Positions 25,201 to 36,720 of a DNA stretch of 64,000 nt are shown here, piece after piece (the first letter of the stretch is position 1; every line of letters starts with the position of its first letter). The notes beneath the pieces are model-generated. The model was not told the origin of the DNA. It did not search any database and saw nothing but the letters and a program-made list of their open reading frames with translations. The translations under genes were made by a program, and so were the position numbers. Source of the stretch: Lenzites betulinus (taxonomy: Eukaryota > Basidiomycota > Agaricomycetes > Polyporales > Polyporaceae); NCBI GenBank assembly GCA_022264855.1, contig JABYQU010000017.1:186001-250000 (forward strand), given 5' to 3'.

Positions 25201-26808
25201 TGAGTAACAACTGACCAGTCGATGCCCAAAGCCAGTCCAATGCGTAGTTCTCCTTGCGGGCCCTCCGGAATGTCCCGACGAAAGAAAGGACGGCCATCTG
25301 GGCCGAGCAAAACCTTGCTGATGGCGCCGTCGAAGAAATCACATAGCCATCCGCTCCAACGGGGTCGACGGCGCCAAGAATCCATAGCTTCCTCATGGCC
25401 AGGCTGCAGCAGAATCTCGGCGAGCTGCTCGGTAATACTCTTGAATGGTGCCACAAGGATCGCTTTCGCGCGCCGCCGTTCCGCACGATTACGGGGACGG
25501 CCGGGGGGGACTGATTCCCACTTGAAGAGGGGGACACCGCATTTACAGCAGCATGAGTTGACATTGGCGGTGACGCTCTCCGGGTGAGGTTCTAAGCAGG
25601 CGGGGCAGGTGGGTAGTAGTTGGAATGTCGGCTCAAGAGCGAGCGCAGACAGCGCACCCGCAAGTGACGAACGGAGGGCAGGTACGAGATGGGACTGCCC
25701 TGCTTCTGCCAGAATGAAGCCGACGACCGTGAGCGCGGTGTTGCAGAAGCGATATGGGAGATGTGCTACGAGATGGAGCCAAGATACCAACAACATTGCC
25801 AGAACGACCGCGGGGTGACCAAGGGAGAGGTCGCCCCAGCGAGGACTCATCCCATGTTGATACCCGTCACCGAAGACATCTGGTTCGTCGACGCGAGCCA
25901 GGGCGTCCACGTTCAGGGGAATAGGTTGGCCACGAGAATCGTTGAACGAGTCCGATTGCACACCGCCGTTCTTCGATGACACGGCATCGGGAGTGGTATG
26001 TCGTCCAGAGGGAGTGAGGGCCGGCTCAGGCAGTGATGCGGAGCTTGAGCTAGCGGCTGACACGTCCTGGTCACCATCGAAATACTCCCAATCATCGTCG
26101 ACGATTTCTTCGCTGTCTCCTGTGGGCGATGTAAGCAATGGTCCGTGCTATCGAGCACCAACAGACATACCTGGAGAGGTCCCTGGCGGTAATAGCAGGT
26201 GGCCTCCGGAGTCGGAAGCAACAACAGCGCACTCGAGGGGGGCTACAAACAGCGCTGCAGTTGCCAGCAAGCCAGTCGAACATGGTGGTGGTTGGGGAGA
26301 ACAGTGCGTGATGAACGCCCACGGTGCTTGCGTGGGCGCTGGGGGAGCCGAAGCACTGCCAGTGGCGGCCGGCGCCGGAATGTCTTCACAGGATCGCCGA
26401 GCAGGCCGCAAATCAGCCGCATCAGGTGGTATGGTTGCGAGAGACATAACCCTTGCGGGTTGGGACATCTACACATGAAATATCAGCGACGGCCTACCCA
26501 GTGAGCATGTAGCATACCTCTTCGAGATCTGTGGGCCTCGGGTGAGCACCCGCCGCGCTAACCGCGGTTGTAGGGCTGGATGCCACGGCGAGTTTGTTCG
26601 GGGTTTTTAAGGCCAGTAACTTGTCCTTCACCTTGGCTGAGGGTTTGAGCATGACGCGACGACGCTCTTGTGCATAATGACCATTCCGTGTCGATTTCGG
26701 GCGCATAATACCCTTGCACCGGCTGCAGAAACATGCGAAAAGCTGCGGTCGCATGAAATCAGCGTAGTACTAATCTGACAATACAATATCACTTACCTTG
26801 GAGGTCAT
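22250..26808 (-). CDS. Tnp2-like transposase of the CACTA element
   Basis: Catalyses cut-and-paste movement of the element. Fifteen exons on the minus strand: 26808-26797, 26742-26518, 26468-26171, 26119-25216, 25153-25067, 25002-24692, 24633-24448, 24385-24291, 24237-24124, 24064-23879, 23821-23759, 23708-23472, 23410-23195, 23134-22533, 22472-22250; 1252 aa. An N-terminal CFCSRCKG knuckle and a CPACLEPHPES..CCCKCG cluster may bind zinc. The Tnp2 core follows: ALGIDWFSYLRSLIAPSYTS, IIPGPRETDPDQTQRYVRVL, VFCDKPAAHKIGGFGSHAHT, MCRMVVVDPMHNLFLG, VVKTHFYHIWVQLK, GSLTADQWLILATVVGPIA, FLFERLNKILKSYRTNNHEG and EIETTFFREFH. These blocks are the ones shared by basidiomycete proteins annotated as transposase family Tnp2. 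No stop or frameshift is needed. The first exon is only 12 bases. The last 100 codons are the least certain. Confidence 0.88.
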
Positions 26809-27161
26809 CGCAGCCTAGTCCTCCGAGCGTGAACGTGCGGGAACAGGCAACGAGCCGAACAACTCAATGTTAGCGCCCAAGGATGATAGCGGAGAGAGTA
26901 GAGTGTGGGGGCGATCGTGGGCCTCCTGCCGTCCGCAGAGAGGTTTATATATAAGACCGCGCTGGTTAGCGTGTGCGAGAGTACACGCGCGATAGCCCGT
27001 AGGGGTTGTTGGCCATGTAGAATGACTCCAGGGGATATCCACAGTGTCCCCCCCATAGCGCGCAGGTGCATGCTGTTTGGCGCTGTCACAAATCCTAACC
27101 TCGCATATCAAGAAGCACTAGCATCTATACATTCTTTCGTCGCGCTCGTAGTTAGTCTACA

Positions 27162-27996
27162 CTAGATATTTAACGGGCCCAGGACACTCCTGTGAGCGTC
27201 CTCTCCCCCGGCGTCTCCTCCCGCGGACAAGCTCGTGCCTGGCTCCCTTCCCTCCTGCAGAGACAAGGCATGCATGGCGTCCACCAACTGCAACGGCGAA
27301 CGACGAGGACGCGGCCGAGGTGGCGTGCGCGTTGGGTCGATCACGCGAGTCCGCATGTCACACACTTCCTGTAATATTGTATGTCAGTTCCCAAGTTAAT
27401 ATACAGCCAGCTGGGTCTGCGTTACCTTGATACGAAGGGCAAACTCAAGTACCTTTCTCCACTCGTACGCCGCGGGTAACTCTCCTGGTGTGGTGAAAAT
27501 TTGGATCACCCAGCGCATCAGCCACTCGTAACTCCGGTTGCGCCGAGCGAGCTTGCGGGGCGCGCGCGCCAGAGTCTTGAGCCAGGTGGGCGCCGATCGC
27601 TGACATTCATCGCCGACAAACTCGGCAATGAAGACTACGAGGGGCGTCATGAACATCCGTGGGTGTAGGACCAAGCGCAGCTTGTAAGTCGAGGGATCCT
27701 GGAAGATGCCCTCGACTGCGCCCTACAAATTTGTTAGTGAGTTATTGAGGCAGTTGAATAAGAACAAGGTTACTTACTCGGATCTCTTGCACTTGCAGTT
27801 GCACAATGATGTTGGCTTTGTATGGCTCGAGGGTTACCCGCTCGAGCCCCAGAAAGTCGCCGTCGAGAAGCGCGGCGGTGAACAGTTCTGCGGGCGCGGT
27901 GGGCTCATGAGGAGGCGGAGAGGGCGCAAGGAGGTCGCGTGGGCGTAGCAGGTGTGTTTGTTTGTAAACCATGAGGGGATGAGGGCGGCGGGACAT
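27162..27996 (-). CDS. Transposon gene C, unknown 240-aa protein
   Basis: Not recognised. Exons on the minus strand: 27996-27778, 27722-27426, 27368-27162, all joined in phase 0. The Pro-rich N-terminus is followed by a compact region with ELFTAALLDGDFLGLERVTL, LVLHPRMFMTPLVVFIAEFV, RNRSYEWLMRWVIQIFTTPG and AAYEWRKVLEFALRIK. These alternate aromatic and hydrophobic residues as in an all-alpha domain. The C-terminal exon is Pro/Arg-rich and low in complexity. No cysteine clusters, signal peptide or membrane segments. It lies inside the terminal repeats and faces the same way as the transposase, so it is either an element gene or captured cargo. Confidence 0.7.
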
Positions 27997-28047
27997 CGGG
28001 GGCGAAGTGGGCACGTACTGGGACTTGATTGATACATGGCCTGCACC

Positions 28048-28053
28048 TTTATA
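28048..28053 (-). promoter_or_regulatory. TATA box of transposon gene C
   Basis: TATAAA on the minus strand about 52 bases before the ATG at 27996. From 28054 to the right terminal repeat the sequence is subterminal and non-coding. Confidence 0.5.
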
Positions 28054-28158
28054 CATCTTGGTGGACTCCTTGTGGGCGGTTGCGAGCACAAGCTTGCCAA
28101 ACGCAACGCCCAGAGGACACTTAGCGCAACGAGGTTACTCTGAGAAATAAGAGAATCA

Positions 28159-28172
28159 CGTCCCGTTGCACA
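28159..28172 (+). repeat. 14-bp subterminal direct repeat, right copy
   Basis: Identical to 18889-18902. Nearby, the 11-base word CCCGGCGGCTA at 28243-28253 is the reverse complement of 18932-18942, so both direct and inverted words link the two ends. Confidence 0.7.
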
Positions 28173-28363
28173 CCTAGGAAACGTTCATGCGCGGGATACA
28201 TGAAGTAGCGCCAAAGGTAATCTCAGATTACCTGTGGGAAATCCCGGCGGCTATTTGGCATAACCCCAAACTCGTTGTTCTGAGCAACACTCTGGTCATT
28301 CTCGAGCTACTCGACATATCTGTGGGGCTATTCCTATTACTTGAGATTACTCGAGGGCAATTC

Positions 28364-28392
28364 CCGTGGATCATTCTCTGCTTTACGCAGTG
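28364..28392 (-). repeat. Right terminal inverted repeat
   Basis: Ends ...CTTTACGCAGTG on the plus strand and is followed directly by ACT at 28393-28395. Read inward it is CACTGCGTAAAG and onward, matching the left end at 23 of 29 positions. Confidence 0.88.
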
Positions 28393-28395
28393 ACT

Positions 28396-30670
28396 CACCT
28401 GTACTCACAGGTTCGGATTCACCAATTGCGTGGTACATTGCGCATGCCGGCCGAGTTCAATATCGAATATCGGAATTTCCAAGTCTGCCGCCCGCCATCC
28501 CCAGAGGCCTGCCGAAAATATCGCGCCAAAACCGATGGCTATTGCGCGAGACCGGCATTCTAGCCGTACATCGACCTTTCGCAGGAATCCCGGAGCCGTA
28601 TGGGACCACTGGGCCCCACGGTCAAGGTGTTGGCTCGAAGAGCAACCGACGTACATGCGCTTCAAGACCCACCCAGGTCAGAATCAGGATGTGGTCAGAC
28701 TTAGCTACATGCGCGGGTGGTCGTTGATGTTAGCGCGCGATCTGGGACGGGGGAGGTAAGGATACCTTACCGCCCTTGACGCCATGGTGTGCTACTCCGA
28801 AACGGCGCTGCGTGCATATGTTCTCCGGAGGTCCAAACAGACGTTCTGCAGGGGCGGACGTATCCCGAGGAAACCCATTCGTGAGTCGTGAGTCGTGCCG
28901 CGGCGGCTGAGGTTTTGATGTGATTCACGGTTTCGGGGCTGCCTGGAGTCGACTCGATGGACGCGTTGCACCGGGTGTTGTCTCACACCGGGCACGTCGG
29001 AGACCCAAGACGAAGATCCAAGGAGCCGTGCGCTCGAACGTATACGGGTTCTCGAGCGCAGACAGTCTAAGTAGAAACGGCGGTGAGTCAACCGCAACTA
29101 TGCAACGGCATCCGTATATGCAGCTCGCCTACTACAACATCGATGATCAATAGAACTCACCATTCTCGTAACCACCCGGTAGGGGGAGGGCTTGCGCGGG
29201 CTCGCCCAAAACGGACAGAAATAGACGAAACTCCCGCAGACTGGATATTAATTTGCTCGGAGTCCTTCTCCTTGCCCGGTCTCCTTTGCAGGACTCCGAG
29301 CGGCTGAGCGTGGTTTGAGGTCGACAGCTGTGGCGGAGAATTCTGTGTCACTGGCGCCACCCCCACCGCCGCCGCCTGCACCGAATCAACCTCGGTGCTC
29401 CACGGACACTTAGTACGGCTCATATTTGGAGGCGTGCGCGCCCCCACCGGGAGCATGGAGATTGTCAAGCTGTTGCACCATACCAGCTGAGCACCTCCGA
29501 CTCATGTACGCCCATGCACATACACCACGCACACGGGCGCTGCCCCACAATAATCTCGCCGATACCTCGCCCCGGAGCTACCACTGGGACCGCACACCCC
29601 CATCCCGCGAGGAGTCACCACGAATATCGCGCTGGCCCGGACCAGACCCAGACCATAGGCCTGCGGGGCGGGGCTATCCAAGGACCAACATGAGAAGCCT
29701 CCGAGCCGGACGAGGCCCAAGCCTGTCCGCAACTTGAAGTACGCAGGTCCCGAAATAACCGCATGCATCGCATCTTGGCATGTGTGACGCCGCCAGCTGG
29801 ACACGTATACGTATATCGTACACACGTATATCATGGGGCAGACACTACTGGTAGCTCCGGCTCGGGATTTCGGAAAAGGACGGCCTCGCACCTCCTACTT
29901 CCTGTTTGCCTCCATTCCAATTTCCATGAACGTGGAGTCCCATGTCAGATCCGAGCACCGCCAAGCTACACCTGTCGGCGCCAACGATATTAATATGAGG
30001 CAGTTGTGCCGACGCGACACGCAACACCCAAGCCGCACTCGTACACACCACATACATTGATACAAAATTGTCTTCCGGATCTCGAGCCTCGACGCGAGAG
30101 GTGGCCTCGCCGGGCATGGAACGGGCTTCCTCGGGGAGCTGGAACTGCTTTTTCGGGGTGTGCGGGCCGGGGCGTGGGCTACTATTAGTATCGGTATCAG
30201 CACCCGGCTAGGCATGTGCATGCAGGCCAAGCCAGTCTCAGTGTCGCGCAATGCAAACGCCCCTCTTACGGGTGATACGGAGCTCGAGGAGTCGACCAAG
30301 GGGCTGATCGTTGAACATTGAGGGGCAGACGACCGCGCGCGGGGGATGCGAGTCATATTACCATGCGTTCTAGTACAACAGGGCGGCTCGTGGGGTGCGA
30401 TGATACATGCATATGCGAAGACAGCGGGGGGATGGGAGTGGAGCGGGGCGGGGCGAAGCGAACTCGAACTCGAACTAGAGGGGGGTGAGGATGCGGATGC
30501 GCGAAGAAAGCCCGACGAGACGACGACGACGACCTGCACGAGTACTAACAGCGGGCGGAGGAGTAGAGTAGTATACACAGACACACGCGGAGCCCGGACG
30601 ACCTGCAGAGACCACGATTCACGAATAAGATAGAACTGCGCCCAGCCGCGGAGGCAACCGCGGCGGATTA
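28396..30670. other. Intergenic region right of the transposon, no gene recognised
   Basis: About 2.3 kb. Open frames occur on both strands (for example 29502-29891 minus and 30346-30633 plus), but none has a motif, a plausible start context or matching splice sites. It may include decayed sequence. Confidence 0.4.
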
Positions 30671-31584
30671 TTATCGGTCGCGCGCGCCCGAGCTCGTCGT
30701 GCTGCGCTCCGCACTCGTGTGCCGCCGCGCAGCCTCGTCCGCGCGCTCCGCATGCGCGTCGAGCAGCAGCGAGTTGATCGCCATCGACTCGCGCGAGCGC
30801 GGCGAGCCCCCGCCGCCCCCACTCGCGCCACTCTGCGTCGAGGAAGAGGAGTACGGCGACGGCGGCAGGGCGCCGTCGTGCGAGGGCGACGCATACAGGC
30901 GCGGGGGCGGCGAGCGCGACGTGCGCCGGCGTTTCCGCGGCTGCTCGGCGCTGGTAGAGGGCGAGCGCGCGATGCGCTCGCGCGACTCGGTGAGGGACGA
31001 CGAGACGGAGTCGGTGCGCCGCCGCGCGGGGTCGTGGTGCAGCTGCTGCGGGATGTGCGCGTGCGGGGAGTGGTGGTAGGACGCGGGGGGCGAGGGGAAG
31101 TGGTGCGCGTGCGCGTGCGCGTAGTGGTGGTGCGAGGGCGGCTCGGGGACGTGCAGGGGGAGCACGGGCGGCGCGGGGGGCGCGCTCTGGTACATGTCGA
31201 GCATCGCGCGGTGGAGTGTCGCGAGCGAGGCGAGGCGCTTGGGGGAGGGGGTGATGTCAGGACTGGGTACTGATAGACGTGGGTGCGGCTAACTGACCTG
31301 GTCTTCGGAGCTCTTGGCGTTCAGCATGGCGAGGAGCATTTCGCGGTCGCCGTCGCCGCGGGCCTTGTAGGCCTCGAGGATCTCGCGCAGGGTGGGCGGG
31401 GGCGGCTGTGGGTGCGTGAGCTGGGCTGTAGGGAGGGTGTGCGTGCGTGCGCTGGGCTGACCTGTTCCAAGACACGCCAAGAGGCGGCGAGGACGGACTT
31501 CATGGTGTAGTCGGGGTGGCGGTAGTGGGGGAAGGCGGGCTCGGGGGAGAGGGAGATGTGGGGCGGGGATGGGAGGATGCTCAT
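30671..31584 (-). CDS. Unknown 265-aa Pro/Ser/His-rich protein
   Basis: Not recognised. Exons on the minus strand: 31584-31462, 31405-31298, 31237-30671; an in-frame ATG at 31665 could extend it. Two short ordered blocks stand out: PDYTMKSVLAASWRVLEQ and LREILEAYKARGDGDREMLL continuing through NAKSSEDQRLASLATLHRAM, probably amphipathic helices. The rest is low-complexity with His/Pro runs (HHHYAHAHAHH), an RKRRR patch that could be a nuclear signal, and Ser/Gly runs. The last intron uses an AAG acceptor, chosen because it alone joins the two helical blocks in frame. A nuclear regulatory protein is a guess. Confidence 0.65.
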
Positions 31585-31890
31585 GGGGGTTGGCGGGGCA
31601 GCGGGGGCTGGAGAGGGACGGCGAGGAGGGCGTTGGAGGATCGCTGCGTATTTGAGCAAAGCCAAGTCGATGGACTATCTTTGACTCTCCCTGTCGACTG
31701 TCCACAGAGTAAAATTAGCGTGCCAAGACTTGCTCGGAACCCATCCCCACCGCAGGCTTCCGCCGGCCACGCGCGCCGCCCCGGCCGCCACGGCTGGGGC
31801 TGCGCGCGCGAGCATGCGCGGGGTGCGCGTCGCGGGCGAGTGCGCGCACGGCGGGGGGTGTGGGCCCGCGGGGGGCGTGCGGGGGACGGG

Positions 31891-31918
31891 GAGGAGGAGG
31901 AGGAGGAGGAGGAGGAGG
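31891..31918 (+). repeat. GGA microsatellite
   Basis: About nine consecutive GAG/GGA triplets in GC-rich non-coding DNA upstream of the 265-aa gene. Confidence 0.85.
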
Positions 31919-33708
31919 GTGGCGTCTGCCGAAAATAAGCATCGGTGTTCGACCTATTCTTGCACGAGAAAGGCTTGGCAGACCGGAAACAGCAGGGCCA
32001 AGTTGTCATCGCACTATCAGCAATATAATCCGCCTATTTTTGTGCCCTTCGCTCTGCGCTCCTGTGTCACGCCGCTGCCTGCGTCGCGCATCGCCCTGCA
32101 GCCCGCCCCCCGTCGTCTGCGGCCTGCCCCCGCCAGCCGCGTTATCCGCCGCGCGCCCAGCATGTGCTCCCATCTCACCACGGCCTCCCACCCGCATCAC
32201 CCGCCGCCGCCCCAAACCCATCAGCCCCTCCCCGTCCAGAATTAGTGCTGTTACTGCCAAGGCGAGCCAAGTCCTCTCAGCCTCCGCTGTATCTTCCGCG
32301 TTTCCCCGCCGCCACATTCATATCCTGCCCTCGCACACGCCCGTGCCCCCCTTCGCGCGTCGAGCCCACACGGCCCATTCAACGCCTCCAGCCGTGCGCC
32401 ATACTTATCACATGGCCAGAATAGGCCTCTCCCCGGCCTTCTTCCCTGTCTCGATGTAAATGCGAACATGTCGCGATGATGCGCTCTGCTGCCGCGACGC
32501 TCGGGCAGCGGCCGACCGCGCGGTTCCTCCGACGCGCCCTCCCCGCCGATGCTCCCCCATCCTCTGAGTCCCATCGTGTACCGCCGTGCCGGTCTCCTTC
32601 ACGCAAGCATGGATCCACCGATGAGTGAGTGAGTGAGTGAATATTCGACCAAGTGCGAGCGTACAAACTCCGATCTCGTCGGCGCTACTTCTAACTAGAG
32701 ATAATGTAATGCCCTTTGTATCCCTCAGAGTAGCCGACCAACGAGACGCACGCAAACACCGAATCCCGAGCACTACTTAGATGCCAGTGCATGCCGATAT
32801 CCCTTGACCGTAAGGCGTCACGCTCAGCGCAGACTACGACCAACGCCTGTCATGACGTTTTTCGGCATGGCAGGCGCTGTTTATCATCGAAAGGCCGAAG
32901 AGATGAGCCAGTATTGGTGGGGTCCTGACCCGCGTCCGCACCGAAAAACCCATGGGGAAAACCGGCCCAGAAACGAGGCACACAATCCCTCACGCCCTCT
33001 GCACGGCGATCAGGACCCAGGATAACGACACACGGTAGTACATTCTGTAATCGCCCGATAGTTACGAGAAAGGAGTGAGGTAGGGTTTGGCTGCCAGTCA
33101 CGGCAAAGTGCGTGAATAGTGATATGAATTGAAATTGACTCGCAGCGAGAGCAACACAGACGGTAGGCTAGTCGAGCACGAGGCTATACGACGGAGCTGG
33201 TGTTACAAGGCGTTGTTATACGCAATGCTGTAAATTGCACCCCTATGTTGGGAGATGCGGTAGAACAACGGTTTGCTGCAATCCAGCCCACTACCACTGC
33301 AAGAAGCCTTGTTACAGGTCATCCAGAGGTGGCATACAAGTCAACCGTTGTCAAACTGCGTTGGTATACGCTGGCTCTTTTGGAGCCCCTATGTTTGTGA
33401 TACATCCAAGCATGTTCGATGCCATCCACCCAATTCCGGGCGGGTTTTCGCTCTTATACACTGCGAGAGCCCTTGTTACGGGTCACCCAGAGCGTTAGAG
33501 AGTGGTATGGTCGAGGTGAGGGCGGGTGGTGGTGGATGACAGTGAGCTCATCGACGCCCATCCCGATCCTCGATCAGGTCACACGCACTAGCGCCCATAA
33601 GGTGTCACGCTGTCACATTTTCCCACCACATGACCGACGCGACGCGCACGGTCGGCCCCGCTGGCACAGCAGCAGCCCTTTTGACTCCTGCCTCCATCCG
33701 CCACCGCA
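31919..33708. other. Intergenic, no gene recognised
   Basis: About 1.8 kb with a short GAGT repeat at about 32620-32640 and two imperfect 24-base direct repeats near 33305 and 33468. No supportable gene. Confidence 0.4.
33305..33491 (+). repeat. Pair of imperfect direct repeats
   Basis: CCTTGTTACAGGTCATCCAG near 33307 and CCTTGTTACGGGTCACCCAG near 33471 differ at two positions over 20 bases, about 164 bases apart. Nearby CCCCTATGTT words at about 33240 and 33387 hint at an older tandem duplication. Confidence 0.5.
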
Positions 33709-33715
33709 TATAAAG
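33709..33715 (+). promoter_or_regulatory. TATA box of the F-box gene
   Basis: TATAAAG 33 bases before the ATG at 33743. The spacing is short enough that the second ATG (33761) may be the true start. Confidence 0.55.
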
Positions 33716-33742
33716 CTGCTTCCCGGCCTTCGTGCCCTCACC

Positions 33743-35719
33743 ATGCACGTCTTCCCGACTATGGATCTGCCGCTTGATATCACGCACGACATATTGACAT
33801 ACCTGCCCGACTTCCGGTCGCTGTTTGCCGCCATCGAGGTCTCCAAGGCCTTTTACCACGCCTTCCGCTCGCACCCCCGCTTGATTATCCGCCGCGTCGC
33901 GCAGAACGTTGCTGGCGCTGGCTGCCACCTCGCTGTCAGAGCGGCCTACTGTGAACAGCAGTGTCTGATATCGACGGAACTTGTCTCCCTTCCCGATGAA
34001 GAGCATTTCCGGGGCGCGGAGTGGACATTCACCAGGGGCATGGGCAACTCTGTTGAGCAGTTTGCGCAAGCCGTGAAGACTATCGAGGATTTCTATAGCA
34101 TCAGGTGTGTGTGCTGCACTTGACAGCGACGCCTGCCCCATGCTGAGTGGCGTTGGGTAGGTTCAAGGACCGCACGTCGAGTACCAGCGTGCTAGATGCC
34201 ACAGAAGCGCTCCGCTTCCAACGTGCGGCATACAGGTTCTTACTGTACACGATTGTCCTCTGGCATGCGGATTTCCGTGCTGTCATTTGTCAATGCACGC
34301 CTCTTCCTAAGTATGCGAGCCAGCACGAAGACATGGACGAAGATGAAGATGAGGATAACGAAGACGAGGATGAAGACCAGAACGAAGACCAGAATGAAGA
34401 AGACGAGTTCTACGAGGAATGGGTACCTACCCCTCATGAGAAGAGGTTAGAGCATCTCAAGGACAACTTTTTGGAATCCCTGTCTTCCGAGGAGCTACTG
34501 GAGCTGTTAGCAATGAACGCAATCGTCGCAGATTTTGACCTTTGGCAGCAAACTGCTTGGGGCGACAATGCTTTCAGTACGCCGGAAAAGATGCATTACC
34601 CTTCCTATCACTGAAACATATTATAGACAGCCACCACATGCCCGTTGGTATCCTCCAGCTTGACCATCGGTTTTCAGAACGCACCGTCCCCAGCAGGTGG
34701 GCACCGTACGAGAATCCAGAAATCCCGATGATTGCGCATGTCGCTACAAAGATCTTGCAGGCACGCGCGACTCCACACGATCGCTTGCACGTAGTCCCCT
34801 CCGCCATCCTCACGTCCGTCCACGGCGACAAAGACACCTGTGAGGCATTCTGCTCCCTGCGTTGCTTTCCACGTGCCCCCACTGACCCAACATCGCAGGT
34901 ACGCGCTGTGCCGCAGAATCCGGCGTGCAGCTCCTCGGGGCCCCAAGTACGTGCTTCCCCATTTCTCCCGGGTGACCGCCCGCGCTAAGCACCCCGCCGC
35001 AGACATGCACCTCCTGCCCGGGCTGCTGAGCTATGCCGAAAGGGCGCTCCTCCTGCCCGGCCGCCTCCCGCGCTACGTCGAGGAGGTGCGCGCGCTCGCG
35101 GACCACCTGCGAGACAGCGCCGCGCGCGTCTCGGAGGGCGTGTTCGTCGGCGGGCTGATGGACATGCAGCCCGCGGACGAGGACGCAGACGCGGCCGCGG
35201 ACAACGAGCAGTGGGACAAGGACGCGTGGTACTGCCTGCGCTGCATCGAGCACTTGTTCCGCCAGCGGCTCGTGCTGTGGTGGCGCGAGGAGAAGCGCAA
35301 GGGTGGGTCCCTACAATCGTCGTCGTGCACTGCAGCAGGCTGACGGCGTGCTTGTATTGTTGTGTTGTGCTTTTCGTTTAGCGGGGACGCTGCCCGAGCT
35401 AGACTGTTGGTGCGTGCTGCCCCGCTCATCCCGGCGTCTGCACGGCTGCTCACGTTTGTCCGTTCGTTCGTTCGCGTTCGCTTCATAGGTACGGGTACAA
35501 CTGCCGCACGATGACGCACAACGCGGCGCACGGCGCGAAGCTCAATGTGCGTGTTTTCGTGCCGAGCTCGCGTGCGGCGCTGCTGACGAGTTGTGGGCGT
35601 TGGTGTAGCATTTGTGTAAGCCCGACCGGGGCGACGCGCCTGAGCCTCCTCCGCCCGTGGTCGCACTTGCGCCTGCGCCTGCGCCGGGCAACGTCGACCA
35701 GCCTGCGGCTGCAGCTTGA
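33743..35719 (+). CDS. F-box-like protein with C-terminal Cys-rich domain
   Basis: F-box proteins link substrates to SCF ubiquitin ligases through Skp1. Exons: 33743-34104, 34161-34576, 34627-34839, 34899-34946, 35003-35302, 35382-35409, 35489-35546, 35609-35719; 511 aa. Residues 7-45 (MDLPLDITHDILTYLPDFRS, then LFAAIEVSKAFYHAF) resemble an F-box. The middle is poorly conserved and contains a run of about 30 Asp/Glu/Asn residues near residue 185. The C-terminal third has a Cys pattern (DTCTRCAAESG, WYCLRCIEHLF, LDCWYGYNCRTM, NHLCKP) that could bind zinc. The arrangement is familiar among uncharacterised basidiomycete F-box-like proteins. The start could be the second ATG at 33761. The target is unknown. 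Confidence 0.75.
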
Positions 35720-36329
35720 CGCGGTGCCTCGACGCGGCGCGAGGGGCAGGAGCTCCTCAATATGGACTCGGACGTGATGTTCCGGGCGACGATACCCCGA
35801 CTCGGACTTGCTCTCGATGCTTTTATTTAGTGTCCCGCTTTTATCTGGTGTCCCCGTGCTTTGGATTGGGCGATCTTGGTTGGTGTTTGTTGGACGATGC
35901 TTAGTGTTCGGCTTTGGGTTCCGGACGTGATATGTGTCGTTGACTTGGTACATTGCTATGCATATATGACTGTCGCTGTTATTGAATATTGGGGGCGTGC
36001 CCTGCGAAATTCTATGCTTTGCCTGCGGTTGCGATATCGACCACTGGGAGGTACTATGATGAAAGGGAATCCGAAATTACCTTGCGTGCAAAGTCACCGG
36101 ATTGCAATATTGGCGCAGCTTATCCTGCGCGCCTCGGCTCGTCTCGGAGCTGCAGAGGTCCAGACACAGAGAGCAGGCTCCAAATACACGCAAGGTCCAC
36201 ACGCCGACGCCTAGACAGCACTTCCCTAGTCAACAAGGACAGAAATGCACCTGGAGTCCTGGGCACCATATGCACATTGCTACCGATCCTTATACAAGGT
36301 CGGAACCCGGCCGTCCTCGAGCGTCGGAC

Positions 36330-36720
36330 AGTAATTTTTAAGCACGTCCCCCGGCTCCGGGCCCGTCTCGAGCAGCAGCGCACCGCGTCCGGCGCAGGCA
36401 TCGGCCCCTCGTCAGGCCTCACTAGCCATGCGCACGAGGTACGTGCACCGTCCCCAAGTACGCCGCACCCGCTCCTGGAGCGGGGGCGGGGCGCACGAAC
36501 CGCTACCGGTTCCGCCGCGTGTCCCACAAACCGGTGTAGTAGCAGCGAAGAACGTCCATAGCACCGTCCGCGCGCGGTCGACGGGCATCTGCCCGTGATG
36601 CGCGGCACCACGACTACGACCGCAGCGCGGACGGTGTGCTTGCACTAGGTCTAGGGGAGATTTCGATGGTTGCTTGCACGGCCTGGACGGGCGTGAGGAC
36701 GGAAGTCCAGGCCCCAGACG
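36330..36720 (-). pseudogene. Decayed relic related to the right-edge gene
   Basis: Not an open gene. Nucleotides 36665-36720 align with 63903-63961 (shared word TTGCACGGCCTGG, then GTGAGGA, GTCCAG and AGACGGAGCGGA) with a 7-base insertion. Further in, words around 36540-36600 match 63675-63765, and CGGCGCAGGCAT near 36389 matches 63486. In translation TSVLTPVQAVQATIE parallels TPFLTPAQAVQVITD, and EGPMPAPDAV parallels EGRPMPAPEAV. Frames shift repeatedly and the middle is deleted, so it is a degenerate paralogue. The gap 35720-36329 holds only the F-box gene 3' UTR and the start of this relic. Confidence 0.7.

Larger units (their letters stand above)
18774..28392. mobile_element. Complete CACTA-type (En/Spm, Tnp2) DNA transposon, three genes
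   Basis: The element is 9619 bp. It begins CACTGTGTAAAC and its right end, read inward, begins CACTGCGTAAAG; 23 of the first 29 bases match. It is flanked on both sides by the trinucleotide ACT, the 3-bp target duplication typical of the CACTA superfamily. Inside are a plus-strand gene (19612-22105) that converges with a Tnp2-like transposase gene (26808-22250, minus), and a third gene (27996-27162, minus). Subterminal repeats occur in both ends. All three genes are intact by splicing phase, so the copy looks young and potentially autonomous. The superfamily call rests on ends, duplication length and the transposase together. Confidence 0.9.
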
